From Kaiparowitsia sp041742695 (lineage in GTDB: Bacteria; Cyanobacteriota; Cyanobacteriia; Elainellales; Elainellaceae): 64,000 nt of DNA. This document shows, piece by piece, positions 1 to 7,828 of this stretch. Below the pieces are notes generated by a model. That model did not search any database. It was given only the letters and a program-made list of their open reading frames with translations, and was not told the origin of the DNA. Each line of letters opens with the position of its first letter. Position 1 is the first letter of the stretch. Location: assembly GCA_041742695.1 (NCBI GenBank), contig JBGTOF010000299.1:4228-68227 (forward strand). Reading direction: 5' to 3'. Made by a program: the position numbers and the translations under genes.

Positions 1-86
1 GCCAACTGCAAGCGTGCGATCATAAACTCTGGCGTCATATAGCGAGGGCATAGGGGGTAGCCTTTATAAACATTCTCTTGACTCCT

Positions 87-195
87 GCGTGAGTTCGCGA
101 TCGCTGTTTTAGCCTCGCGCTGCGGAGTTAAACCAACGCTGGAACGGTATTAATCGCATCGCGGGCAGCACCGTTTTGGCCTGTGCCGAACTGAC
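87..195 (-). repeat. Dispersed hairpin repeat family B, copy 1
   Basis: Read on the minus strand it starts GTCAGTTCGGCAC, carries an AAAACGGT/ACCGTT hairpin arm and ends with GCGTTGG-TTTAACTCCGCAGC and GCGAACTCACG. The same order of blocks occurs at 14412-14513, 18121-18235, 30392-30492 and 50637-50735. This copy is diverged, so its edges are approximate. Confidence 0.6.
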
Positions 196-243
196 GCTTA
201 CCCATGGCTTTTACTCAATAGCTTGTACTAAAACTCTAAAGAG

Positions 244-275
244 GGCAGTTTTTCGTTATGCAACGGTAAACTGCC
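244..275 (-). terminator. Hairpin downstream of the EEP-family gene
   Basis: Perfect 8-bp stem GGCAGTTT/AAACTGCC about 100 nt beyond the stop codon at 376 on the minus strand. The T tract is weak (CTCTTTAGAGTTTT), so termination is plausible but not certain. Confidence 0.45.
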
Positions 276-375
276 TTCCTGGGGACATGGGTTTAGCACT
301 GTTGAGAATGTTGAAATAGGCGTCGCAGATTAGCGAAAATTCTGATTGCACCGTCATGCCACCGTCATGCCGCCC

Positions 376-1449
376 TTACGATGCAGGGCCGACATACATC
401 AGATCGCACACTAACGATTTGTGATCAGAATTCATGCCGCTGACGGTGTAGATTTGGCGTACCTGCAGTTCTGGGCTTACCAAACAGTGGTCGATCGGAA
501 TTTGCGCCACCTGTCCCACCTGAGTAAGCCAGCCGCCGTAGGTTGTGGGACTGGGATAGGTGGGCAGCACGCCGACACCATGCCGCGTATCCTGCAGGCG
601 CGTACCCCGAAGCAATCGCTTAAAGTAAGGCGACCAAGGGGTGGTATTGAAGTCGCCCAGCACCATCAGGGCATTTGGGGTTTGCAGAATGGCCGTGTGA
701 AGTCTATCTAGCTTAAGATTGCGACGCTGAAACAGACGGGGATAAATGGGTAGTGGGGGATGGACGCCAACAAGTTGGATGGGAGTACCTGTGAACTGAA
801 TCGTGGCGAAAAGGCTCGGGTCTCGGCTGCCGAGGGTGTCGCCGCTTGGGTTCGTGAGGGGCTGCTTCGAGAATAGTGCGAGTCCGCTGCCAGGGCTTTG
901 GAAGTGATAGGGCAGGCGATCGCCCAGTGCTGTCGTTAGATCTGCAACCCATCCCTGATCAATTTCTATAAACAGCACCACGTCTGGATCTTCTTGCTGC
1001 ACCACCCGGGCCACCTGCTGCCGCTCGGGGTTGTAATAATTAACATTCGCCACCATCACCCGCAGCAGCGATGCATTCGGTGCGCTAGACGCTGCGGGGT
1101 TGGGGCGATCGTCCCCAGATCGATAGGGCAGTAGTTGAGCGCCGCTCCACAGCATCACGACTAAACATGCCACCCACAACAGCCACACCGGGCGATCGCG
1201 TCGCCCCCGCTGCCGAACCAGCAATCCTAGCCCCAACCCCAGACTCAACACCCCGCTCATCTGAAAATATTGCAGTTGAAAGTGAGACAGCAGCTCAATG
1301 GGATAGCGCCACGCCAACCCATCAAACAGCACACGCAGTGCCGCATACACGAGCAGCGCTACCCCGGCTACCGTCAGCGGCCCTATAGGTTGAGTGGGTA
1401 GATGCCTCATTGAGGAAAGAAACGTGCTTAGCCGTCGGTATTTAGCCAT
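376..1449 (-). CDS. Endonuclease/exonuclease/phosphatase family membrane protein
   Basis: Predicted membrane-anchored member of the EEP (DNase I-like) superfamily, whose members cleave phosphodiester or phosphoester bonds with a divalent metal. The N-terminal ~110 residues hold about three hydrophobic segments. The rest is the EEP fold: NVNYYN near the domain start, IEID (metal-binding Glu), GDFNTTPWSP and a terminal NSDHKSLV with the catalytic Asp-His pair. The key motifs are intact, so activity is plausible; the substrate is unknown. The ATG at 1449 (MAKYRR) is taken as the start; a GTG at 1470 is the alternative. No neighbour shares its strand, so it is probably transcribed alone, ending at the hairpin at 244-275. 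Confidence 0.85.
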   Translation of the reverse strand: MAKYRRLSTFLSSMRHLPTQPIGPLTVAGVALLVYAALRVLFDGLAWRYPIELLSHFQLQYFQMSGVLSLGLGLGLLVRQRGRRDRPVWLLWVACLVVMLWSGAQLLPYRSGDDRPNPAASSAPNASLLRVMVANVNYYNPERQQVARVVQQEDPDVVLFIEIDQGWVADLTTALGDRLPYHFQSPGSGLALFSKQPLTNPSGDTLGSRDPSLFATIQFTGTPIQLVGVHPPLPIYPRLFQRRNLKLDRLHTAILQTPNALMVLGDFNTTPWSPYFKRLLRGTRLQDTRHGVGVLPTYPSPTTYGGWLTQVGQVAQIPIDHCLVSPELQVRQIYTVSGMNSDHKSLVCDLMYVGPAS

Positions 1450-1646
1450 TGATCTGTTGAGAGCGATCACAACTCGCTATAGTAGTACTCGCAACCTCGG
1501 CCACCCATTCCGCTAATTCGGTCGCCCCGCGCGAACAAATTGATGGAATGGGTAGTCTAAGCCTAAGGAATGGAACCGAAGCATTCTTCGCAACCGAATC
1601 CAATCATCCCCGAATCCAGGAATCTAAGCATACTTGTGTCGCAGCT

Positions 1647-1928
1647 ATGAACTACCGCCGTCGTACCACCAGACCGTTGCCTCGCCCCACTCAGGCTCGG
1701 GCGATCGCCCTCCGAGCCGAAGCCCTATCCCCCCGCAACCTAGACCTTGTTTCCCTAGCGGTGTGCTCCTGCGTGCTCACGCTATTGGTTCACGGCGTGG
1801 CTCAGCTGCCCACCAGCAGCACTCTCAACAAACCCACATCTCAATCATCTGGCATCAATAGCCAAAACCTGTTTCAAGCATTTACAGTGCCTGCAACTCG
1901 CCCCAAACTCAAGCAAGACGACGAGTAG
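1647..1928 (+). CDS. Small single-pass membrane protein, unknown function
   Basis: A 93-residue protein from the ATG at 1647 (MNYRRRTTRPL); the frame is open upstream to 1548 but the Arg-rich start looks more natural. Residues 1-30 are basic, followed by one hydrophobic helix (VSLAVCSCVLTLLVHGVAQL) and a polar Ser/Thr/Asn tail ending KLKQDDE. I recognise no domain. The basic N-terminus suggests the tail lies outside the cytoplasm. It stands alone between a minus-strand gene and the exbB gene 580 bp away. It may be a lineage-specific cell-envelope protein; coding status rests only on frame length and composition. Confidence 0.5.
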   Translation: MNYRRRTTRPLPRPTQARAIALRAEALSPRNLDLVSLAVCSCVLTLLVHGVAQLPTSSTLNKPTSQSSGINSQNLFQAFTVPATRPKLKQDDE

Positions 1929-2507
1929 CTCAGGTTCACGTTACCCACATGTGCAGCGTCCTAAGCAGAACCAGCAGACCCACCTGTACAAATGTTTGAG
2001 TCCGCAAGCACAGGTGAGTATGGATGGGCATGTACTCAATCCGTACGCGCCAGCAGTCTACCTATCCCTAATCCTTATAGGCCATTTAGCGCTTTTATAG
2101 ATTGCTGGCTGGGATGAAACCTCCATAGCTTGATGAAGTAGCTTGGTAAAACTTTAGAGAAACCTGCATCAGTTTGATGGTTACTCTCTAAAATTGAGTT
2201 GTTTTGTGTCTAACGTCGATTTAAAAATCGAAGGTTTTTCAAAAAGCTGGCGGCAAGAAATTCTATTGGATGAACAATCTTATAGATTTCTTAGGATTCT
2301 ATCCTGGGCGGGAGCTGAATCACTCTGTATGGAGTATGGGGTGACTCATTGTAGGGAGACCCGCTAAAGATGCCGAGGCCCCAACAAACCAGAACTGCAT
2401 CAGCACCATGGTTGTCTAGCCGCCATCTTCGTCGCAGTCATTCATCAACACCGATACGCAATCAGCCAGGCTTTGATAAGGGATAAGGTACGGAGGAACT
2501 CTACGCT
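1929..2507. other. Intergenic, no gene seen
   Basis: No convincing ORF on either strand. It holds an imperfect hairpin at about 2153-2192 (TTTAGAG...CTCTAAA) and a short TCGATTT/AATCGA palindrome near 2217-2233. The exbB promoter is expected here but no clear -35/-10 pair was identified. Confidence 0.5.
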
Positions 2508-3227
2508 GTGAACATTTCCGACATATTTGCGAGGGGCGGCATCGCAATGTATCCATTGCTGCTGCTATCGTTCATGTCTTTAAGCGTGATTATTGAACGG
2601 GTTTGGTTCTGGTCAAAAATTCTGACCCGTGAGCGCGAGATCTCTGGTCGAGTGATTGAAGCAGCCCGACGAGAATGGGTGGCCGCTGCAGACATTGCCA
2701 GTCGCGCGACCGATCAACCCATTGGCCGGTTCCTCAATTCTGCGCTTGAGCTCCAGAGCCCCGATCCTGAGGTATTTAAGCTGGCGCTAGAAGCCTCCGC
2801 AGAAGAAGAGCTAGCAGCCATGCGCCGAGGCGACAAAATTTTAGAAGCCACGATTGCGATCGCCCCTTTGTTGGGTCTTCTGGGCACAGTGCTGGGTCTC
2901 ATTGGCTCTCTCAGCTCTATCCGGTTAGGTGACATTGGCACCAGCGCTACTGGGGAAGTCACCCTAGGCATTTCTGAAGCGCTCATTTCAACTGCCACTG
3001 GGCTCATCGTAGCGATTATCAGCTTGGCGTTTTACCGCACATTTCAAGGATTGCTCGCAGGCCAAGTCAAACTGTTTCAGCGGTCGGGCAACGACTTAGA
3101 ACTTCTCTACCGCAGCGACCTAGCGATTGGCAAGCGGCCTCTCAGCAACAACTTTAGATCCGGCATACTCCCTGCATCTGATGTAGCGACCGATGCCCCG
3201 CCCCCAGTGTCTGATCCACAGTCGTAG
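2508..3227 (+). CDS. exbB: MotA/TolQ/ExbB proton channel family protein
   Basis: ExbB/TolQ-type inner-membrane subunit that, with ExbD, uses the proton gradient to energise outer-membrane transport. 239 residues with three predicted membrane helices: one near residues 10-32 (GGIAMYPLLLLSFMSLSVII), then the signature pair at about 120-150 (APLLGLLGTVLGLIGSL) and 155-185 (GISEALISTATGLIVAI). These two carry the conserved Gly/Thr-rich channel segments of the family. The start is GTG, supported by a CGGAGG ribosome-binding site about 12 nt upstream. exbD follows after a 126-bp gap with two hairpins. No tonB or TonB-dependent receptor is in the window, so the client system is unknown. The C-terminal ~25 residues are Pro/Asp-rich. 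Confidence 0.92.
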   Translation: MNISDIFARGGIAMYPLLLLSFMSLSVIIERVWFWSKILTREREISGRVIEAARREWVAAADIASRATDQPIGRFLNSALELQSPDPEVFKLALEASAEEELAAMRRGDKILEATIAIAPLLGLLGTVLGLIGSLSSIRLGDIGTSATGEVTLGISEALISTATGLIVAIISLAFYRTFQGLLAGQVKLFQRSGNDLELLYRSDLAIGKRPLSNNFRSGILPASDVATDAPPPVSDPQS

Positions 3228-3311
3228 TTGCGCAAATAGCCATTGCGCAACCGACGCAAATCTGACGACATTAAGCGCATGATCTAGGCTTGGCCGTCAA
3301 TCGGTCAAGCC
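3227..3311 (+). promoter_or_regulatory. Tandem hairpins between exbB and exbD
   Basis: Hairpin 1 is a perfect 9-bp stem GTTGCGCAA/TTGCGCAAC (3227-3251) that begins on the last base of the exbB stop codon. Hairpin 2 is GGCTTGGCCG/CGGTCAAGCC (3287-3311). Neither has a T tract. They may slow ribosomes or RNase, or reduce downstream expression, fitting the need for more ExbB than ExbD; that role is inference. Confidence 0.5.
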
Positions 3312-3362
3312 CAGCGCAGATTAAGCGATTTCCTGACCCCCCTCACTTAACCGTTGATTGCG

Positions 3363-3941
3363 ATGAAAATCAAACCTGGCATTCCCGGCGAAGAGGCTCG
3401 CATCGAGCTAGTTCCCCTCATTGATGTGGTGTTTTGCATTCTCACATTCTTTATCTTGGCGGCAGTAACGCTCACGCGCCAATCGGGCATTAATGTAGAC
3501 TTGCCCCGAGCTTCGACGGGAATTACGCAAATGCGGGAGATGCTGATTGTCAGCGTTGACCCGATTGGGCAGATTTTTGTAGAAAAAGAGCCAATTCTCG
3601 AAGAAGAACTACGGCAAGAGCTGGTCAACTTTCAGGAAGTCAATCCCAATGGGGTAATGGTGCTCTATGCATCTCGGCTCTCGAGCTACAACGACGTGGT
3701 GAGGGTGCTCGACATTTTGCGCTCTGTGGGGGGCGAGCGGGTGGCGCTAGCTACCCTACCTGAACCTGGCGGCGTACAGGCAATTCCAGCTCCGTCGATT
3801 GATCCGACCGCTCCAATGCCAGGCGATTTGCTGCTGCCCGATGCGGAGTCATTACCGGGTTTTGAGACTTTCCCAGACGAGCCCATCTCTCCCCAAGATA
3901 GTCCCGAGCTACCCGGTGAGGCTGAACCGGTTGCTCCCTAA
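3363..3941 (+). CDS. exbD: ExbD/TolR family biopolymer transport protein
   Basis: ExbD/TolR-type partner of the preceding ExbB. A short cytoplasmic N-terminus is followed by one transmembrane helix containing the conserved proton-carrying Asp (LVPLIDVVFCIL, about residue 22). The periplasmic ExbD domain follows (INVDLPRAS, then a beta-rich stretch to about residue 135). ATG at 3363 is preferred (MKIKPG); an in-frame TTG lies three codons earlier. The last ~55 residues form a Pro/Asp/Glu-rich tail (DPTAPMPGDLLLP..., ending EPVAP) longer than usual for ExbD, possibly a periplasmic spacer. The gene ends at a strong terminator at 3993-4038. Confidence 0.92.
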   Translation: MKIKPGIPGEEARIELVPLIDVVFCILTFFILAAVTLTRQSGINVDLPRASTGITQMREMLIVSVDPIGQIFVEKEPILEEELRQELVNFQEVNPNGVMVLYASRLSSYNDVVRVLDILRSVGGERVALATLPEPGGVQAIPAPSIDPTAPMPGDLLLPDAESLPGFETFPDEPISPQDSPELPGEAEPVAP

Positions 3942-3992
3942 GGGCGATCGCTCCTTCACTATTCCCATCATCCACTTCCATTGCCTCAACAG

Positions 3993-4038
3993 AACGACTC
4001 GAGATGCGCGATCGCCGCCTATCTCGGGTCGTTTTTTT
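3993..4038 (+). terminator. Rho-independent-type terminator after exbD
   Basis: Stem AACGACTCGAGAT / ATCTCGGGTCGTT with a GC-rich loop that contains HIP1-like GCGATCGC, followed by TTTTTTT. It lies about 50 nt after the exbD stop. Confidence 0.8.
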
Positions 4039-4246
4039 AATTGAAACGACTTCAAAATTCAATCCCGACTAAAATTGTCGGATATGTTTGACGGTGTTTC
4101 GTAGCCCGTGCTACTATCAGCTCACTTAGTTAAAAAGTTTGGCTAAATCCTTGCTACTGCGCTGATCTGGCCGTTTTGGTTGAGCAGATTGCTCTCGCTC
4201 GGTTCTACACCCTTGTTAAGTACACCCTCAATAGATTTGTTTCACC

Positions 4247-5563
4247 ATGACTCAAGTGCTGCCATCTCCCACCCGTGACGCCGCTCGCTCTACCGCCGCT
4301 ACCTTCACCGGGCTGAAGTGCAAAGAGTGCGGTGCCGAATACGAAGCCAAGGCCACCCATGTTTGCGAGCTTTGCTTTGGGCCTTTAGAGGTCATGTATG
4401 ACTACAGCGCGCTGAGCAAAATGGTGACGCGCGAGTCTATTGAAGCAGGGCCCCATTCCATCTGGCGTTATCGTTCATTCCTGCCTGTGGCGAGCGAAAA
4501 CCCCATTGATGTGGGCACAGGAATGACCCCCCTGCTCAAAGCCAATCGCCTGGCTCGTCGTCTAGGGCTCAAGAATCTCTACATTAAAAATGATGCGGTC
4601 AATATGCCGACCCTTAGCTTTAAGGATCGAGTTGTGTCGGTAGCGTTAACCCGCGCTCGCGAACTGGGCTTTACGACCGTATCTTGCGCCAGCACAGGAA
4701 ACTTGGCGAATTCGACTGCGGCGATCGCCGCCCATGCTGGCTTAGAGTGTTGCGTCTTCATCCCATCTGATCTAGAAGCCGGTAAGGTGCTGGGGACGCT
4801 GATCTATAACCCCACATTGATGGCAGTTCATGGCAACTATGACCAGGTAAATCGGCTCTGTTCAGAAGTCGCAAACACCTACGGGTGGGGCTTTGTGAAT
4901 ATCAACCTGCGGCCTTACTACTCCGAGGGCTCTAAAACCTTGGGCTATGAAGTGGCAGAGCAATTGGGATGGAAGCTGCCGGATCACATCGTGGCACCGC
5001 TGGCTTCGGGCTCCCTATTTACCAAAATCTACAAAGGCTTCCAAGAATTTATCAAGGTTGGCCTCGTCGAAGAAAAAGCAGTGCGTTTTAGTGGGGCTCA
5101 GGCAGAAGGCTGCTCTCCGATTGCTCAAGCGTTTCGGGATGGCCGCGACTTTATTACCCCTGTTAAACCCAGCACTATTGCGAAGTCCATTGCGATTGGC
5201 AATCCGGCAGATGGCGTCTATGCCATAGACATTGCGAATAAGACGAATGGCAACATTGAGTCTGTCACTGATGCTGAAATCATTGACGGCATGAAGCTCC
5301 TCGCAGAGACAGAAGGCATCTTTACGGAAACAGCTGGGGGCACGACCATCGCCACGCTCAAGAAGCTGGTAGAAGCTGGGAAGATCAATCCCGATGAAAC
5401 TACAGTTGCCTATATCACTGGCAATGGCCTAAAGACCCAAGAAGCAGTGCAGGGCTACATTGGAGAGCCGTTGACCATCGAGCCAAAGCTCGACAGCTTT
5501 GAGCGCGCCCTAGAGCGTGCAAAGACGCTGGATCGGTTGGAGTGGCAGCAGGTCTTGGTTTGA
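4247..5563 (+). CDS. thrC: Threonine synthase
   Basis: PLP-dependent threonine synthase (fold type II), converting O-phosphohomoserine to threonine in the cytoplasm. 438 residues. A zinc-ribbon-like start (CKECGAEYEAKATHVCELC, residues ~26-44) is followed by the catalytic core. The PLP lysine lies in TLSFKDRVVSVAL (~residue 127), and ASTGNLANSTAA is the substrate/phosphate loop. An N-terminal zinc ribbon is common in the cyanobacterial/archaeal form. A MoaD/ThiS-like gene follows 190 bp downstream on the same strand, a pairing also known for other PLP enzymes that use protein thiocarboxylates. Annotation as threonine synthase is strong; a moonlighting sulfhydrylase activity is speculative. 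Confidence 0.93.
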   Translation: MTQVLPSPTRDAARSTAATFTGLKCKECGAEYEAKATHVCELCFGPLEVMYDYSALSKMVTRESIEAGPHSIWRYRSFLPVASENPIDVGTGMTPLLKANRLARRLGLKNLYIKNDAVNMPTLSFKDRVVSVALTRARELGFTTVSCASTGNLANSTAAIAAHAGLECCVFIPSDLEAGKVLGTLIYNPTLMAVHGNYDQVNRLCSEVANTYGWGFVNINLRPYYSEGSKTLGYEVAEQLGWKLPDHIVAPLASGSLFTKIYKGFQEFIKVGLVEEKAVRFSGAQAEGCSPIAQAFRDGRDFITPVKPSTIAKSIAIGNPADGVYAIDIANKTNGNIESVTDAEIIDGMKLLAETEGIFTETAGGTTIATLKKLVEAGKINPDETTVAYITGNGLKTQEAVQGYIGEPLTIEPKLDSFERALERAKTLDRLEWQQVLV

Positions 5564-5753
5564 GGTCGTTAAGCCCTCGGCCGTCTAGGGATCCAGCAGT
5601 TTAGTGTAGTGTTGATTACGGCGATCGCCCCCTATGTTCTTCAGTTGTTCTCAAGCTATTCTCAAGCTGTGAACCTGACCAACATAATCATGCTGCATCG
5701 GCCTAAGGGCGATCGCTCCGTCATTGTTTCTCTTGAATACCGAATCTAAGGTT

Positions 5754-6029
5754 ATGACAGTCAAAGTTCTTGTTCCCACTCCATTGCAGAAGTTTACGAA
5801 AGATCAGGCCACCGTGGAGTGCACCGCAGGCACCATCGTAGAGCTATTGGATTCGTTAGATGCACAATTTCCTGGCATCAAAGCCCGGCTCTGCGACGAT
5901 AGCGGCAATCTACGTCGATTCATCAACTTCTATGTCAACAGCGAAGACATCCGCTTTTTAGAGGGCAAAGATACGCCGCTCGCCGCTGGGGATGAAGTGA
6001 GTATCGTCCCTGCTGTGGCTGGAGGCTGA
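5754..6029 (+). CDS. MoaD/ThiS family sulfur-carrier protein
   Basis: A 91-residue ubiquitin-like beta-grasp protein of the MoaD/ThiS superfamily. It ends in the diagnostic Gly-Gly (SIVPAVAGG), the C-terminus that E1-like enzymes activate to a thiocarboxylate. The ATG at 5754 (MTVKVLVPTPLQ) is chosen because the domain starts at once; the frame is open to 5724. Other recognisable elements are IVELLDSLDAQFPG and RRFINFYVNSEDIRFL. No moaE, thiG or E1-type moeB neighbour is present; its neighbour is thrC. That suggests a carrier for amino-acid sulfur chemistry (compare CysO with CysM in actinobacteria) rather than for molybdopterin or thiamine; this is inference. Confidence 0.88.
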   Translation: MTVKVLVPTPLQKFTKDQATVECTAGTIVELLDSLDAQFPGIKARLCDDSGNLRRFINFYVNSEDIRFLEGKDTPLAAGDEVSIVPAVAGG

Positions 6030-6191
6030 GGGCGATCGCCCCTGCATCGGCTTCCATGCTCTTGCTGCATGCCGTGACGTTAGCGCCAGACCGATACAAA
6101 ACCTTGAAATCCTAAATTGGATAGCGAGGCTTGTTCAAGTACTAACGCCACCGAGAGAGCAGATGCTCATGCTTCGATTTAGGTTCTCAAT

Positions 6192-6242
6192 ATGGGTTTG
6201 AAATGCGCGTTCAAAGCACATTTCAAACCCATTTGCTTTTTT
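6192..6242 (+). terminator. Terminator after the MoaD/ThiS gene
   Basis: Perfect 14-bp stem ATGGGTTTGAAATG/CATTTCAAACCCAT with a 12-nt loop, followed by TTGCTTTTTT. It lies 160 nt after the stop codon on the plus strand and also faces the end of the minus-strand gene at 6308. Confidence 0.75.
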
Positions 6243-6307
6243 AAAGCGCCATTTTGAGAACAGAGTCACCCTGTTAGATAGAGTCCCCGCTGAACCCGAC
6301 TGTTGTC

Positions 6308-6613
6308 CTACCGAAAGGCCACTCCATAGCTGGCGCTCGGGCTGTGATGTTGATACAGCCGCTCGGGTAGCGGTTGGGGCGGGTTGCCATATTCTGGGGC
6401 GGGTTGCATCAGTTGGAGCAACCCCCACAACACGCCGACGAGGCCGATAGCTGTCATCAGCCCATTCAGCGGGGTAGGCTCAGATACATTGCGTTGAAAG
6501 TTGCAGTTGAGGCAGGTATATACATTGCCATGCTGCACAATTGAGTTGTGACCACAGTGAGGACAGGCTAACTGTGGATGGTGGTGAGATTGAGAGTGGG
6601 GGTCTGGGTACAT
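6308..6613 (-). CDS. Small zinc-ribbon membrane protein, unknown function
   Basis: 101 residues. The N-terminal half has a His/Pro-rich lead and a CX2C...CX2C zinc ribbon (CPHCGH, then CLNCN, ~residues 18-37). One hydrophobic helix follows (LMTAIGLVGVLWGLLQLM, ~52-69), then a Pro-rich tail. The start ATG is supported by AGGAG about 9 nt upstream. A ribbon followed by a single membrane anchor recurs among small bacterial proteins of unknown role. It is convergent with the MoaD/ThiS gene and divergent from the methyltransferase gene; nothing nearby suggests a function. Confidence 0.65.
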   Translation of the reverse strand: MYPDPHSQSHHHPQLACPHCGHNSIVQHGNVYTCLNCNFQRNVSEPTPLNGLMTAIGLVGVLWGLLQLMQPAPEYGNPPQPLPERLYQHHSPSASYGVAFR

Positions 6614-6758
6614 AGCAACCTGCTCCTGTAATCGATCTGAATAGGTCTAGAACCGCAACAGGCACGACTAGAGTAGACCTAACGCGTGCTCTTAAGCTCG
6701 GCTTTCTATTGATTGGTGCAGTTTGATGTGCAATTGCTACAGGATGAAATGTTGACCT

Positions 6759-7373
6759 ATGTCATCAGTGCTGCAAGCTGATTTTTGGGAGAATCGCTAT
6801 CAAGATGGGAGCGATCGGTGGGATTTGGGGCAGCCTGCGCCCCCGTTTGTCAGTCTGCTCTCTGCTGAGACTGCACCCCCTGTCGGCAGTCTAGTGGCCT
6901 TGGGTATGGGGCGTGGCCATGATGCGCTGCTGTTTGCCAAGCATGGATTTGATGTGACGGGTGTAGATTTTGCGCCGTCGGCGATCGCCCATGCCCAACA
7001 GCATGCCACTGCTGAGGGGCTATCTTTTCAGGCTCTCCAGCGAGATATCTTCGATCTCGTTCCCGAATACGCCGGTACGTTTGACTATGTGCTAGAGCAC
7101 ACCTGCCTTTGTGCGATCGCCCCCTCCCAACGCCAGCCCTACGTCCGCCTCGTTCACCAACTGCTAAAACCCAAAGGCACCTTCATTGGTCTATTCTGGG
7201 CTCACCTGCGCGAGGGTGGGCCTCCCTATGGCACCACCCCAGCCGAACTGCGCGACCTATTTTCCCCTTGGTTCAACACCGCATCGTTAACACCCGTGAA
7301 GAATTCTGTTCCTAATCGAGCAGATGAAGAACTACTCGCGCTGTTTCACCCGCTTAGCGTCTCGTCGTCATAG
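6759..7373 (+). CDS. SAM-dependent methyltransferase, TPMT-like
   Basis: Class I methyltransferase resembling the thiopurine S-methyltransferase (TPMT) family, which methylates S, Se or halide nucleophiles. It begins with the family-typical FWENRYQDGSDRWDLGQPAP (~residues 9-28). The SAM-binding motif is VALGMGRGHDALLFAKHGFDVTGVDFA (approx. 45-71; Gly-rich loop plus acidic Asp). A later motif is FDYVLEHTCLCAI (~107-119). 204 residues is typical. Many cyanobacterial homologues carry out halide/thiol or tellurite-type methylation; the substrate here cannot be told from sequence. It stands alone between a divergent gene and an intergenic region. Confidence 0.85.
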   Translation: MSSVLQADFWENRYQDGSDRWDLGQPAPPFVSLLSAETAPPVGSLVALGMGRGHDALLFAKHGFDVTGVDFAPSAIAHAQQHATAEGLSFQALQRDIFDLVPEYAGTFDYVLEHTCLCAIAPSQRQPYVRLVHQLLKPKGTFIGLFWAHLREGGPPYGTTPAELRDLFSPWFNTASLTPVKNSVPNRADEELLALFHPLSVSSS

Positions 7374-7538
7374 CATCGTCATAGCAGAGAGAACAATGCT
7401 CACGTCTTGCCGTTGATTCACCCGCCGTCAAAATCTGGTTTTAGATAAGGCTGCCGATTGCCGAATGCCGCTGTTGGCTGAAGAATGCACCAAAACTGCT
7501 TAAAGTACAGCGGGACACCTGGCTTTTATATAACTGTT

Positions 7539-7639
7539 GCAACCGATAGATTGGTTGGGACAAGGGTTGTGTTGAACCCCCTGTGCAGCAGGCGGTTCAA
7601 CACAACAAACCTTCAAACCTGCGTGTTAAGCGCTATAGG
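7539..7639 (-). repeat. Dispersed hairpin repeat family A, copy 1
   Basis: On the minus strand it reads AGCGCTTAACACGCAGGTTTGA, then a strong hairpin GTTGTGTTGAACC/GGTTCAACACAAC around CGCCTGCTGCACAGG, and ends at CTATCGGTTGC. The same block order occurs at 12419, 12538, 27292, 38607 (partial), 43022 (decayed), 44296 and 48496. Confidence 0.8.
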
Positions 7640-7672
7640 CAGGAGGACGGAATACAGCGTTCCTTTTGCTAT

Positions 7673-7702
7673 AAAAAAGCCTGCAATTAAGCAGGCTTTC
7701 TT
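7673..7702 (-). terminator. Terminator of the LytM peptidase gene
   Basis: Perfect stem GAAAGCCTGC/GCAGGCTTTTTT with an AATTAA-type loop, and T-rich on the minus-strand side. It lies about 125 nt beyond the stop codon at 7829. Confidence 0.75.
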
Positions 7703-7747
7703 CGGATTTGATGTGCAGTTTAACTAATAGGGTCTCCATCCCAAATT

Positions 7748-7781
7748 TTGCTCGATTACCCCAGGTTGAGTCGAGCAAATG
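7748..7781. other. Inverted repeat near the 3' end of the peptidase gene
   Basis: Perfect TTTGCTCGA/TCGAGCAAA stem with a 16-nt spacer, with no T tract on either side. It may be a secondary transcript-end hairpin for the minus-strand gene. Confidence 0.4.
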
Positions 7782-7828
7782 CCCTTTGAGTTGGCTTGCC
7801 CTTCCGTTGAACGCAACGCTACTGTTAG

